A stretch of DNA of 36,496 nt from CAZHUN01 sp043801115. Lineage in GTDB: Archaea; Iainarchaeota; Iainarchaeia; Iainarchaeales; UBA10191. Below the pieces are notes generated by a model. That model had not been told where the DNA came from, did no database searches, and was given only the letters and a program-made list of their open reading frames with translations. The stretch covers positions 1 to 36,496 of the forward strand of contig JAZDMJ010000052.1 of NCBI GenBank assembly GCA_043801115.1, in the 5' to 3' direction. Of the stretch, positions 1 to 9,083 are shown in pieces (the stretch's first letter is position 1; every line of letters begins with the position of its first letter). The translations under genes were made by a program, and so were the position numbers.

Positions 1-2394
1 GGAACAGCGACTCTGGTTTTTTCGAGCGCGAACATTCCTTCCGGAATGACGCTCGGCGCATACAATCCGACATTGACATTGTCCGACGCCAACCACAGTT
101 ATTCGCAGCAAATCGCCACAACCGCGAATTCGGTTTCAGTATTAAGCGCTCCACCCACGACCGGAACCTTGACCATTGTCAAAACCGTCGTGAACGATGA
201 CGGCGGAACCTTGCAGGCGTCCGACTTTTCTTTTTTCATTGACGGAAGCGCTGTTTCGAGCGGTTCTCCGCAGACAGTTTCTCCCGGAATCCGCCGCGCG
301 TCCGAAACGCCCGCCTTCGGCTATTCCGCTTCCGTTTGGAGCGGAGACTGCAACGCCGACGGGGACGTTAATGTGGTGGTCGGATTTTCCTACTCGTGCG
401 CGATTTCCAACGACGATATTGCTCCAACACTGACGTTGATTAAGCACGTCGACAATTCGCTTGGAGGGACTTTGAATGCTTCTGATTTCAACTTGTTTGT
501 GGATAGTAGCGCGGCGTTGAATGGCACGCCCGTCAATGTCACTGCCGGACTCCACCAAGTCAGCGAAGATTCCGTTCCCGGCTATGTTCGTTCGGACTGG
601 AACGGCGACTGCGACGCGCAAGGAAACGTCGTTCTCTCGTTAGGTCAAAACGCAGTATGCGAAGTAACGAACACTTTTGTTCCTCCCGCCCCCACAGACG
701 GCAACCTGATCGTATTCAAGCACGTGGTGAACGATAACGGCGGCACAAAACTCGCTTCCGACTTTTCAATCAATGTTGACGGCAATGTGAATGTCCAGTT
801 TTCAGGAGACGAATCGGGCACTTTGTGGGTTTTTCCTCAAGGGCAGTATGCTATTTCAGAATCCCCCGTTTCCGGCTATACTTTAACGCATTTGATTTGC
901 GAAAACGCCGCCGACTCGAACGGCATTGACGGCAATAATATAGTGGACATTGTTGCGGGCGAAACGCGCAAGTGCTGGCTCGAAAACGACGACGTTTCCC
1001 CTTCTTTGACGATTGTAAAAGTAGTGAACAACAATTTCGGCGGAACGCTTTCTTCGAACGATTTCACCTTGCGCATTTTGGACGGCAGCACTGAAATCGC
1101 TTCGGGCAACGGTTCAGTGAGCGCCAGCAATCTCGTCGCCGGAACAGTTTATTCCATTTCCGAAGATTCCGTGTCCGATTATGTGCTCGATGGCAGCGCC
1201 AATTGTTCCATTAACGGCGACGAGAGCGTGTTTTCCAATTCGATTGTTCTCGCCTTGGAAGACAACGCAGTTTGCACCCTTTCCAACAACGACATTGCGC
1301 CCCACTTGGTGGTTCAAAAACGCATTGACAATTTCCACGGCGGAACCGCCACATTGGACGACTTCAACATCGTCCTCTTGGACGCGCAGCAAAATACGGT
1401 TGCAGTAGGACTTTTCGGATATTTGGACGTTCGCATGAACGCGGGCGCGTACTCGATTTCGGAAACAGGGCCTGACGGTTACTTGCAAGAAGGTGCCATT
1501 TCGTGCTCGAACGGAAGTGTTTCGTTCGACTTGAATTCGGACAACTCCCTCCCGCTCGGCATCGGAGACGCTTTCGACTGCAATATTGTCAACGCGGATA
1601 TTCCCCCGCGCATTTCGATTTCGGTTTCCATTACAAACGATAATGGCGGAACGGCCGCGGCTTCGGACGTGAACGTGTTCATCGATTCCATGCAAGTGGT
1701 TGCGGGAATTCCGCTCGACTGGAACGCGGGCTCTTTCACAGTCTCCGCCACTTCTCTTTCCAATTACACGGCAAGCGATTGGAGCGGAGACTGCAGCGCT
1801 TCCGGCGCGATTGATTTGAACATCGGCGATTCCAAAGCATGTTCGATTTCATTCAACGACAATGCTCCTGTCCCTTCCAATCCGCCAGGCGGCGGGGGCG
1901 GCAGCGGAGGCGGTGGCGGTGGAAGTAGTGGGACTACTGTTACTACAGTTGCAAAGAAAAACTTGGCTCCCGAAACAACGCTTTCCGCTTCTGTCCAAAA
2001 CTTGACGGCCGTATTTTCCGCGCAGTGCTCGGACTCGGACGGAAACATTTCCTCGTGCGTGTTGGACTTCGGAGATGGTACAACGAAAGTTTTGGAAAAT
2101 ATTGAAACCGTTCAAACAGTTTCGCACCTTTTTGCTTCTGCCGGAACGTTCACGGCTTCGCTGGGCGCGCTCGACAACAAGAACGTAAGCGATCCAACGC
2201 CCGCAACGCTTTCCGTAACAATTTCCGCTCCCGAAGCTCCCACTCCAACTCCCGAACCATATTCCGCTCCGCCCACGGGATTGGCTGTGGCGGGCGCGAA
2301 CGCGTGGCTGTTTGGACTGTTGCTGATTTCCATCTCGTTCGAAGCGTTTGCAATCCAGCGCTTTCGCGGCTCGCGCGCAAAGCCGAAAAAGTAG
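1..2394 (+). CDS. Surface protein with six prealbumin-like repeats, PKD-like domain and C-terminal anchor (5' truncated)
   Basis: The reading frame is open from base 1, so the true start lies outside the window; the first internal ATG is at 46. Six tandem units of about 90-105 residues follow, each opening like LTIVKxVxNDxGGTxxxxDF and closing with C-x-I-x-N-D-D-I-A-P. This is the pattern of SpaA-type prealbumin-like fold domains found in secreted adhesins and S-layer-like proteins. Then comes a Pro/Gly/Ser linker (about 1873-1935), a PKD-like domain with DFGDGT near 2065, a Pro-rich stalk, and a single hydrophobic segment (about 2300-2360) followed by a basic tail, which is a typical C-terminal membrane anchor. 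Paired Cys residues recur in each unit and may form disulfides. Its codon use is like that of the housekeeping genes here, unlike its downstream paralogue. The role is inferred: exposed cell-surface or adhesion protein. Confidence 0.8.
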   Translation, partial: GTATLVFSSANIPSGMTLGAYNPTLTLSDANHSYSQQIATTANSVSVLSAPPTTGTLTIVKTVVNDDGGTLQASDFSFFIDGSAVSSGSPQTVSPGIRRASETPAFGYSASVWSGDCNADGDVNVVVGFSYSCAISNDDIAPTLTLIKHVDNSLGGTLNASDFNLFVDSSAALNGTPVNVTAGLHQVSEDSVPGYVRSDWNGDCDAQGNVVLSLGQNAVCEVTNTFVPPAPTDGNLIVFKHVVNDNGGTKLASDFSINVDGNVNVQFSGDESGTLWVFPQGQYAISESPVSGYTLTHLICENAADSNGIDGNNIVDIVAGETRKCWLENDDVSPSLTIVKVVNNNFGGTLSSNDFTLRILDGSTEIASGNGSVSASNLVAGTVYSISEDSVSDYVLDGSANCSINGDESVFSNSIVLALEDNAVCTLSNNDIAPHLVVQKRIDNFHGGTATLDDFNIVLLDAQQNTVAVGLFGYLDVRMNAGAYSISETGPDGYLQEGAISCSNGSVSFDLNSDNSLPLGIGDAFDCNIVNADIPPRISISVSITNDNGGTAAASDVNVFIDSMQVVAGIPLDWNAGSFTVSATSLSNYTASDWSGDCSASGAIDLNIGDSKACSISFNDNAPVPSNPPGGGGGSGGGGGGSSGTTVTTVAKKNLAPETTLSASVQNLTAVFSAQCSDSDGNISSCVLDFGDGTTKVLENIETVQTVSHLFASAGTFTASLGALDNKNVSDPTPATLSVTISAPEAPTPTPEPYSAPPTGLAVAGANAWLFGLLLISISFEAFAIQRFRGSRAKPKK
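166..1869 (+). repeat. Six tandem prealbumin-like protein repeats
   Basis: Six degenerate units are visible at protein level (start motif K-x-V-x-N-D-x-G-G-T, end motif C-x-x-x-N-D-D-I-x-P). The units differ strongly at DNA level, so the array looks old compared with the array in the next gene. Confidence 0.8.
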
Positions 2395-2506
2395 CCGGAA
2401 TTTCCCTTTTTATTCTCCCTTTAAATAGGCCCGCTCTTTTTTCCCAAACTTTCTTAAAGAGGTTGTTCTTTCTAAAGTGAAGTTGGATTGAAAGGTTGGG
2501 AAAATT

Positions 2507-5500
2507 TTGTCTTCAAAAATAGCATTGGCGTTGCTCGTTTTCGCGCTAATTTTGCCCGCCGCTTTTGCCGCGAATTTGGTTTCCGATTTCAAGCAATGCG
2601 CGAACAACGATTCTCCTTACACTTTGGGCGAATGCCACTGGATTGGTTCCATCATCCAGCAAAGCAATTCTCAATATTTTGAAGGCATGAGTGTCGCCCA
2701 GAGGCTTGTTTTTACAAATATTTCTTCAACCACTGGAAATATTCACACTCTAACTTTAAGCCACCAGGCAATGAAAAGCTCGATCCATGCATATGATTTC
2801 ATTACTTCTTACAACCAGTCAAACAATCCTGCAATTACTTTGAACGCGTGCGGAGAAGAAATAGGTCCTCCTGGAACGCTTGGAGCAACATGCACTTCTC
2901 TTCGCTCCGGTTCAAACTATATTTTGGTTGATGTTCCTGACGCAATGGGTTCTGTTGGAGGAGACGATGTTGCCAGCAGGGTTGCGGCATACGAAACTGC
3001 ATTTGGAAACAGGCAGATCAAAATTTATGGAAACTCTCCAATAACTTCTGCTTCTCTTTCTTTTGATGGATACGACACTGATGCCAATGATGCAACTCAA
3101 GTCCACGCATTTTATACTTTGACTTGGACTTCTTCCTCTACTCAAGTATTGATTGAAATGGCTGGCCATCTTTCTATTAGCGGAGACGGCACTGGCATTA
3201 GTTATGGTCCTGGAAAAGGCTCATCAAGCATTTCAGGAGGCCCATACCATTTCAGTTTGCACAGGCTTGATGGCGACTCTCTTGGAAAACAAGATAACCA
3301 GATAAAAGGAGCAGACATTCAAGTGCCTCCTCAGGGAACTCTTACTGTCATAAAAACAGTAATAACTGACAATGGCGGAACAGCAGTTTCTTCAAGCTTT
3401 AATGTTCATGTAAAAACAGGCGGAGTAGATGTCGCTGGTTCTCCTGCTGCAGGTTCTTCAACTGGAACAGCATATACTTTGGATCCAGCAACTTATGTTG
3501 TAAGCGAAGATTCTCTTGCAGGATATTTGCAAACAAGCATTGTTTGCGACAACCAAGCAACAGACACTGTTACAATAGCAAACGGAGACAACAAAGTTTG
3601 CACAATTACAAACAATGATGTCGCGCCAACTCTTACTTTGATAAAAACAGTAACAAACGACAATGGCGGAACTAAAGCAGTTGCAGACTTTCCACTATTT
3701 ATTGGAACAACTCAGGTTACTTCTGGAGTTGCAAATGTTTTGAATGCAGGAAGTTATACTGCCTCTGAAACAAATCAGGCAGGCTATGCAGCTGGTGTTT
3801 GGGGTGGAGACTGCGCTTCAAACGGCACAGTAACTCTCGCAGTCGGAGACAACAAAACTTGTACTATTACAAATGATGATGTTGCTCCTAAGTTGCATCT
3901 TAGAAAAGTTGTAGTTAATGACAATGGTGGAACTGCTGTTGATACAGCTTGGACTCTTACTGCGAATGGTGTTGGGTCAAATGATGTTTCTGGATCAACT
4001 CCTGTTGATTCAGGCGCAGGCCTTATTGCTGACAATTTTTCTTTAAGTGAAAGTGGTCCTGCTGGTTATGCTTCATCTGATTGGGTTTGTTTTGGTGGAA
4101 CTCAGGTTGGTTCTAATATCACTATTGGAATAGGTCAGGAAGCAACTTGTACTATTACGAATGATGATATTCAGCCTAAGTTGACTCTGGTGAAAACTGT
4201 TGTGAACAATTATGGTGGGCAATTGGTTGTTGCTGACTTTCCGTTGTTTATTTCTGGGACTCCTGCAACTAGTGGAACAAAATATGGTTTGAATGCTGAC
4301 AGTTATACTGCTAGTGAAACAAATCAGACTGGTTATTCTGCTGGTTCATGGGGTGGAGATTGCGCAGCAGATGGTTCAATTACTCTTGCAGTTGGAGATG
4401 ATAAGACATGCACGATTACAAATAGTGATATTGAACCAAAGCTAAAGCTTGTTAAAAAAGTAATAAACGACAATGGTGGAACTCTTGGTGTTGGAGATTT
4501 TGATTTGTTTGTTGGCCAAACAAATGTTGACAGCAATGTATTCAATGGCTTTAATGCTGGAAGCTATGTTGCAAGCGAAGTACAGCAGTATGGTTATGCT
4601 GCTTCTGATTGGAGCGGAGATTGCGCTTCAGATGGAAGCATTACTCTTTCAGTCGGAGATGAAAAAACTTGTTACATTACAAACAACGATATTGCTCCAA
4701 AGCTTACTTTGATAAAATATGTTACAAACGATAATGGAGGAACTTTGGAAGTTAAGGACTTTCCATTATTTATTTCTGGAAACCCCGCGGTTTCAGGGCA
4801 AACATATGACTTGAATGCAGGCACACAGACAGCAAGCGAAACACAACAGTATGGCTATTCTTCAACTGGCTGGGCAGGAGATTGTGCAACAAACGGAACA
4901 ATAACTCAATCAGTTGGAGATGTAAATACATGCACAATAACAAATGACGACATTCAACCAACAATTACTTTGGTAAAGCTTGTAAACAACAATTTCGGAG
5001 GAACAAAGCAAGTTGCTGACTTCCCGTTATTTGTTGATCAAACAAGCGTAACTTCTGGAGTTCCTTTGGGAATAGATACTGGCTCTTACACTGCAAGCGA
5101 AACCGAATCATATGGTTACACTGCCTCTGATTGGAATGGGGATTGTTCTTCAAACGGTTCTGTAACTGTTTCGGTTGGAGATAATAAAGTTTGTTACATC
5201 CAAAACAGCGACATACAACCAAAGCTTACAGTTATCAAGCACGTGATCAACGATAACGGCGGAAACAACATTGCTTCTGATTTTACAATAAATGTTGACG
5301 GAACAAGCGCTAGCCCTTCAAGCTTTGCAGGTTCTGAGGATGGAAATCTTGTATTGCTGAATGCAGGAGATTACAGCGCAGATGAAGAAGCGTTTTCAGG
5401 ATATGCAAAAAATCTTTCAGGAAACTGCAGTGGAACAATTTCAATCGGAGACGAAAAAACTTGTACTATAACAAACGATGACATTGCGCCGACAATTACT

Positions 5501-7042
5501 TTGGTGAAAGTTGTGAACAATACTTTCAACGGGCAGGCTGTTCCTTCTGATTTCGATTTGAATATTGATGACAGCATTGTTTTGCAGAATACTGCTATTG
5601 AAGTAACTGCAAATTCTGCTCATTCAATCGGCGAATCAAACTTGTATGGCTACGAGTTTGTTTCAATAACTGGAGATGCAAAATGTCCGGCGGTATTGGG
5701 TGGAAGCGTTACTTTGGATGAAGGAGAAAGCATTACTTGTACAATTACAAACCAAGACATTCAGCCAAAGCTCACTTTGGTGAAAACAGTAATAAATGAT
5801 AATGGCGGAACATTGGAAGCAGGAGACTTTGCATTATACGTTTCAGGAAACCCAGTTACAAGCGGGGTTGCGAACGGCTTTGATGCAGGAAGCTATACAG
5901 CAACAGAAGACAATGTTTCAAGCTATGAAGCAAGTTCTTGGACTGGAGACTGTGCAGCAGATGGTTCAGTTACTCTTTCAGTCGGAGATGAAAAAACTTG
6001 TTACATTACAAACAATGACAAAAGGCCGCAGTTGATTGTAATAAAGCACGTGATCAACGATAACGGCGGAACTAAAGCTGCTTCAGACTTTTCAATTTCT
6101 GTTGATGCAAACAGTCCTTCTCCTTCAAGCTTTGCAGGAGAAGAAAGTCCTGGAACAATTGTTGACTTGAATGCAGGAACTTACAATGTTGACGAAGGAA
6201 CAGTGTTTGGCTATGAAAAAACTTTGTCCTCTGACTGCAGCGAAACAATTTCTGTGGGAGAAACAAAAACATGCACAATTACTAACAACGATATTTCCCC
6301 ACAATTGATTGTAATAAAGCACGTGATAAATGACAACGGTGGAACACTGCAAGCTCCAGACTTTACAATAACTGTAATTGGAACAAATGTTTCTCAAAGT
6401 TCTTTTGCGGGAGCAGAAAGCCCTGGAACAGCAATAACTCTCAATGCAGGCTCTTACAATGTTAACGAGCCAAACACTTTGGATTATGGGAAAACATTAT
6501 CTGCTGATTGCAGCGGAACAATAGATTTGAACCAGACAAAAACCTGTACAATAACAAACGACGATATTCCTGCAACAAGAACACTTGGCTTTTGGCAGAC
6601 TCACACAATTTTCACTACTTGGATTTTCCAAAACAAGCTTGGAAGCGCTTTGCTGATTGGAAGTTCGCCTCATAGGGGAACTCTTACAACAACTGCACAA
6701 ATCTTTGGAGGATTTTATGCAAGCATTCCATACAAATCAACTGGAGCAAAAAGGCAAAATGTTGACAAGACAAGAATACAACTATTGCAGCAATTGCTTG
6801 CAGCAAAACTAAACTGCGCTGCTTTCACTTGCACTTCAAGCGCTCAGAGCTTGATTTCTCAGGCAGATGCAGCATTTGCTTCCGGAAACATTTCTCAAAT
6901 GAATTCCCTTGCATCACAGCTTGATGCATACAACAATTCAGGAGACAGTATTTCTTTCCCAGCAGGATTGCCTGCTCAGGGAAGCGCTACTCCTGATGCG
7001 TCAAAAGCAATTGCAAACTTTGCGTATTGGGATGCGCCGTAA
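2507..7042 (+). CDS. Giant secreted repeat protein: 12 prealbumin-like repeats and a C-terminal GFWQTH domain
   Basis: A TTG start is chosen because an in-frame TGA lies at 2489 and the first residues form a clear signal peptide (SSKIALALLVFALILPAAFA, then AN). The product is 1511 residues. Residues about 23-275 are a unique N-terminal domain; twelve units related to those of the upstream gene follow (about 277-1355). The C-terminal 155 residues begin TRTLGFWQTH, a motif I associate with the ends of other large secreted repeat proteins. No C-terminal membrane segment is visible, so it may be released or held non-covalently, unlike its anchored neighbour. From about base 2690 onward the gene is AT-richer and prefers GCA, ACA, AGG and ATA, whereas the first 60 codons and the surrounding genes prefer GCG/GCC and CGC. 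This suggests a different origin or recombination. Function is unknown beyond surface location. Confidence 0.8.
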   Translation: MSSKIALALLVFALILPAAFAANLVSDFKQCANNDSPYTLGECHWIGSIIQQSNSQYFEGMSVAQRLVFTNISSTTGNIHTLTLSHQAMKSSIHAYDFITSYNQSNNPAITLNACGEEIGPPGTLGATCTSLRSGSNYILVDVPDAMGSVGGDDVASRVAAYETAFGNRQIKIYGNSPITSASLSFDGYDTDANDATQVHAFYTLTWTSSSTQVLIEMAGHLSISGDGTGISYGPGKGSSSISGGPYHFSLHRLDGDSLGKQDNQIKGADIQVPPQGTLTVIKTVITDNGGTAVSSSFNVHVKTGGVDVAGSPAAGSSTGTAYTLDPATYVVSEDSLAGYLQTSIVCDNQATDTVTIANGDNKVCTITNNDVAPTLTLIKTVTNDNGGTKAVADFPLFIGTTQVTSGVANVLNAGSYTASETNQAGYAAGVWGGDCASNGTVTLAVGDNKTCTITNDDVAPKLHLRKVVVNDNGGTAVDTAWTLTANGVGSNDVSGSTPVDSGAGLIADNFSLSESGPAGYASSDWVCFGGTQVGSNITIGIGQEATCTITNDDIQPKLTLVKTVVNNYGGQLVVADFPLFISGTPATSGTKYGLNADSYTASETNQTGYSAGSWGGDCAADGSITLAVGDDKTCTITNSDIEPKLKLVKKVINDNGGTLGVGDFDLFVGQTNVDSNVFNGFNAGSYVASEVQQYGYAASDWSGDCASDGSITLSVGDEKTCYITNNDIAPKLTLIKYVTNDNGGTLEVKDFPLFISGNPAVSGQTYDLNAGTQTASETQQYGYSSTGWAGDCATNGTITQSVGDVNTCTITNDDIQPTITLVKLVNNNFGGTKQVADFPLFVDQTSVTSGVPLGIDTGSYTASETESYGYTASDWNGDCSSNGSVTVSVGDNKVCYIQNSDIQPKLTVIKHVINDNGGNNIASDFTINVDGTSASPSSFAGSEDGNLVLLNAGDYSADEEAFSGYAKNLSGNCSGTISIGDEKTCTITNDDIAPTITLVKVVNNTFNGQAVPSDFDLNIDDSIVLQNTAIEVTANSAHSIGESNLYGYEFVSITGDAKCPAVLGGSVTLDEGESITCTITNQDIQPKLTLVKTVINDNGGTLEAGDFALYVSGNPVTSGVANGFDAGSYTATEDNVSSYEASSWTGDCAADGSVTLSVGDEKTCYITNNDKRPQLIVIKHVINDNGGTKAASDFSISVDANSPSPSSFAGEESPGTIVDLNAGTYNVDEGTVFGYEKTLSSDCSETISVGETKTCTITNNDISPQLIVIKHVINDNGGTLQAPDFTITVIGTNVSQSSFAGAESPGTAITLNAGSYNVNEPNTLDYGKTLSADCSGTIDLNQTKTCTITNDDIPATRTLGFWQTHTIFTTWIFQNKLGSALLIGSSPHRGTLTTTAQIFGGFYASIPYKSTGAKRQNVDKTRIQLLQQLLAAKLNCAAFTCTSSAQSLISQADAAFASGNISQMNSLASQLDAYNNSGDSISFPAGLPAQGSATPDASKAIANFAYWDAP
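3334..6572 (+). repeat. Twelve tandem prealbumin-like repeats
   Basis: Twelve units of about 80-100 codons each carry K-x-V-x-N-D-N-G-G-T at the start and CTITNDDIxP or CYITNNDIxP at the end. Several units share long identical DNA, unlike the upstream gene, which implies recent unit duplication or gene conversion. Confidence 0.85.
4641..4686 (+). repeat. 46-bp exact direct repeat, copy 1 (copy 2 at 5970-6015)
   Basis: Bases 4641-4686 are identical to 5970-6015 by direct comparison; both encode the end of a repeat unit (TLSVGDEKTCYITNN). A second exact pair of 28 bp lies at 5237-5264 and 6044-6071 (encoding KHVINDNGG). These are likely sites of homologous recombination that would add or delete whole units. 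Confidence 0.85.
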
Positions 7043-7069
7043 TTTAAAGCGCGCGTTTAACGCTTTTTT

Positions 7070-7648
7070 CTAGAACCCGAATCCCATGCGGATGAAATTA
7101 ATGCCCCACGCAAGGGTAATGAGTCCCATGAGCGTGGAAAGCACTTGAATGGCGGTTGTTCCCTTCAACTGGTTCAAGTTTGCGGCCACGAAAAACAAGA
7201 TTGCTGTAATTGCTAAGACGATTGTAATCGCGGCTCCCGTTGCCGTCATTCCAAAATCCTGCGCGCTCAAAATAATGGCCGTAATCGCTGCGGGCCCTGC
7301 CAGCAAGGGAGTTCCGATGATGGCCGAAATTGCCCTCCCGCTGTCCCCTTTCTTGCTCAAGGGAACAATTTCCTGCCCCCACACCATTTTCACGCCGAGC
7401 ATGGCCAGAATTATGCCGCCAGCGATGCGAAAGTCGTCAATGTTGATGCTGAACGCGCTCAAAATGCGCTGTCCGAACACGAGCACTACAAGAGAAAGCA
7501 TGGCCGCGACGAGAAGCGCTGCAAGGGCCATTCGATATTTTTCCTTTTGGGGCAAGTTGGCCGCGTAGGCGAAGAAAACGGTAAAGCTCAAGGGCGGGTC
7601 GAAGATGACGAAGAATAGAATGGCCAGTTGGAGAATATTGTCCCACAT
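7070..7648 (-). CDS. MarC/UPF0056 family integral membrane protein
   Basis: The 192-residue product has about six hydrophobic segments, the usual size and layout of MarC-family proteins. N-terminal FFVIFDPP, central IAGGIILAMLGVKMVWG and the Gly/Pro-rich GTPLLAGPAAITAIIL are typical of the family. It acts in the cytoplasmic membrane; some archaeal members have been linked to amino acid transport, but substrates are mostly unknown. The ATG is preceded at about 25-30 bp by a TATA-like TTTATTAA (minus strand, near 7673-7681), suggesting a leaderless mRNA. It converges with the large surface gene, whose stop is only 27 bp away. Confidence 0.85.
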   Translation of the reverse strand: MWDNILQLAILFFVIFDPPLSFTVFFAYAANLPQKEKYRMALAALLVAAMLSLVVLVFGQRILSAFSINIDDFRIAGGIILAMLGVKMVWGQEIVPLSKKGDSGRAISAIIGTPLLAGPAAITAIILSAQDFGMTATGAAITIVLAITAILFFVAANLNQLKGTTAIQVLSTLMGLITLAWGINFIRMGFGF

Positions 7649-7688
7649 GCTGGCAAAGAAAGTCGAAAGAGGTTAATAAACGCTTCCG

Positions 7689-8156
7689 CTATCCGCGTGG
7701 TTGCCGGCGTTTTCGCATTTTCTCTCTCGTTCGAAGGGCAATGTTTTTTGCCGCGATATAGGTGGGCAATGTAAAATAGCTTCCGGCATGCAACGCTCCG
7801 CCCGTTGTGATTAGTTTTGGGTTCATTCTTGCCGCTCCATAGGCGGCAATTGCATCTCCCACTTTTGAAGTTATTGTGGCGCCGATAATAAGCGCGCCCG
7901 CTTCTTTCGGAGAAATGTGGTATTTTTCCTGCATTTTCTTTTTTGCAAAGGCATATCTTTTCTTCCAGCGCGCCGTTCCGCGCAATTGTTTCACTTCGTG
8001 CACCTCTACTGCTTCTTTCACAAGGGCTTGAATGTGGAGAAAATCGTTTTTATCCATTTCGAAAATTTTGGCGTGCAGTCTTTCTCTTTCTTTCAAGCTC
8101 AATTCAAGGCCGTCAATGCACCTCAACATTTGCTCTCGATACGAATTCGCAGCCAT
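7689..8156 (-). CDS. Hypothetical protein, basic, alpha-helical with a C-terminal Gly/Ala region
   Basis: I do not recognise the family. From the ATG at 8156 the product is 155 residues; a TTG at 8171 would add five. The first 100 residues are charged and helix-rich (REQMLRCIDGLELSLKERERLHAK), then KEAGALIIGATITSKVGDAIAAYGAARM and SYFTLPTYIAAKNIAL are mildly hydrophobic and could touch the membrane. The tail is very basic (REKMRKRRQPRG). The start lies only 17 bp beyond the 3' end of the tRNA-Pro gene, so it may be co-transcribed with the tRNA and released by tRNA processing. The ATG is chosen because GGAAG sits 9 bp upstream. Confidence 0.6.
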   Translation of the reverse strand: MAANSYREQMLRCIDGLELSLKERERLHAKIFEMDKNDFLHIQALVKEAVEVHEVKQLRGTARWKKRYAFAKKKMQEKYHISPKEAGALIIGATITSKVGDAIAAYGAARMNPKLITTGGALHAGSYFTLPTYIAAKNIALRTREKMRKRRQPRG

Positions 8157-8173
8157 ATTTTTTTCTTCCAAAG

Positions 8174-8289
8174 TGGGATTGCCCGGATTTGAACCGGGGT
8201 TTCTAACTCGTTCGGACTCTTTTCCATCGACGCTTTTCGGAAAAGGGTCGCCCGAAGCTAGGGTCCTAACCAGACTAGACTACAATCCC
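8174..8289 (-). tRNA. tRNA-Pro(CGG) with a 42-nt intron
   Basis: Reading the minus strand, the acceptor stem is GGGATTG/CAATCCC with discriminator A; the D arm is GTCT..GGAC with GG in the loop; the T arm is CCCGG-TTCAAAT-CCGGG. The anticodon stem is CTAGC/GTTAG. Removing bases 8250-8209 leaves a seven-base loop TTCGGGA, giving anticodon CGG with G37, as expected for proline. The intron end CGAA pairs with loop bases TTCG, flanked by 3-nt bulges (GGC and CGA), and an inner CTTTTCC/GGAAAAG helix closes the hairpin. This is the canonical archaeal bulge-helix-bulge recognised by the splicing endonuclease, at the usual position after base 37. Exons are 8289-8251 and 8208-8174, 74 nt when spliced; CCA is not encoded. 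Confidence 0.93.
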
Positions 8290-8314
8290 TTCAAAGCATA
8301 TAGAGGAGTGAAAT

Positions 8315-8324
8315 GTTTTTATAG
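8315..8324 (-). promoter_or_regulatory. TATA box for tRNA-Pro
   Basis: CTATAAAAAC on the minus strand lies about 26-35 bp upstream of the tRNA 5' end at 8289, the spacing expected for an archaeal promoter. It overlaps the last codons of the phosphoesterase gene. Confidence 0.65.
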
Positions 8325-9056
8325 CAGGTTTTTGACCTTTCCAAAGTAAAAGGTTTTTTCCCCTTCCACCAGCCACGCTTCAAACTCTTCCAAGCTTCCC
8401 TTCAAGAAAGGGCTCAAGTGTTTTTGATTCAGCACGTCGCTTCCTTCCGAGAGTTGCAGCAGCGAGGGCAGCACAATCAGCGCGCGCCCTTTCCATTCCC
8501 CCTTCAAAAAGCACTTGTACTTTTCCGCGCGGTTGCCCTCGTGGAGCGTAATGGAAGGGTGCTCGTGCCCGATGACGATGCACTGCGCGTCCATGACTTC
8601 TTTCGCTTTCGGCAAGTGGTCTCCGTGCAGCACCAGCACTTTTTCTTTTTCCAAGAAAAACGATTCCGTCACTTTCAAGTTCTGCCAGCGCGCGACGGGG
8701 CCGAGGGAAACGTCATGGTTTCCCTTCAACAGCACAATTTCATTGCAGTGCTTTTTCAAATACTCCAAAAAGTCGAGGATTTCGTTCCACTCCTGCGCGT
8801 TCGCGGGGCCGAAAGAGTGCTTCAAGTCTCCCGTTATGACAATGGTTTCAATCTTTCCCTTTTGTTCAATTTCCGCAAAACTTTTCGCCAGTCTCTGAAA
8901 AATCTGCTTGAAATTGCTTTTGGGCAGCAAGGTTCCGCCCAGAATGAGCGCGCTTTCCATTCCCAAGTGCGGGTCGGCCAATACGAGTGTTTTCGACTTT
9001 TGGAAGTACAATCCCAAATCCGCCGTCTTCGCGCCCGTCCAAATCGGTTTATGCAT
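8319..9056 (-). CDS. Calcineurin-like metallophosphoesterase, archaeal Mre11/SbcD-related (MJ0037-like)
   Basis: From the ATG at 9056 the product is 245 residues. The five metal-site motifs of the family are present: D28-P-H30 (LVLADPHLG), G76-D77 (ITGDLKHSFG), G112-N-H-D115 (LLKGNHDV), H144-G-D146 (VLHGDH) and G163-H164-E-H166 (VIGHEHP). Such enzymes hydrolyse phosphodiesters with two metal ions; this short archaeal group lacks the Mre11 capping and Rad50-binding regions, and its substrate is unknown. Related bacterial genes sit beside large helicases, but here the neighbours are SepF and a tRNA. A longer in-frame extension upstream to 9329 is rejected because it would cover sepF and lacks conserved sequence. 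Confidence 0.82.
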   Translation of the reverse strand: MHKPIWTGAKTADLGLYFQKSKTLVLADPHLGMESALILGGTLLPKSNFKQIFQRLAKSFAEIEQKGKIETIVITGDLKHSFGPANAQEWNEILDFLEYLKKHCNEIVLLKGNHDVSLGPVARWQNLKVTESFFLEKEKVLVLHGDHLPKAKEVMDAQCIVIGHEHPSITLHEGNRAEKYKCFLKGEWKGRALIVLPSLLQLSEGSDVLNQKHLSPFLKGSLEEFEAWLVEGEKTFYFGKVKNLL

Positions 9057-9083
9057 AACAAAAACGCTTTGTGGAGGAGAATG

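Noticed and set aside
1114..1695. Long minus-strand frame within the first surface gene (also 142-621)
   Set aside because: Mirror of a repeat-coding, GC-biased gene; no start signal, no domain, and codon pattern is that of the opposite strand.
1873..1935. GGC-rich stretch as a read error
   Set aside because: The frame stays open and gives a normal Gly/Ser linker between domains.
3334..6572. Regular repeats resembling a CRISPR array
   Set aside because: Units are about 240-300 bp, in frame throughout, and encode one protein domain; there are no short identical repeats with unique spacers.
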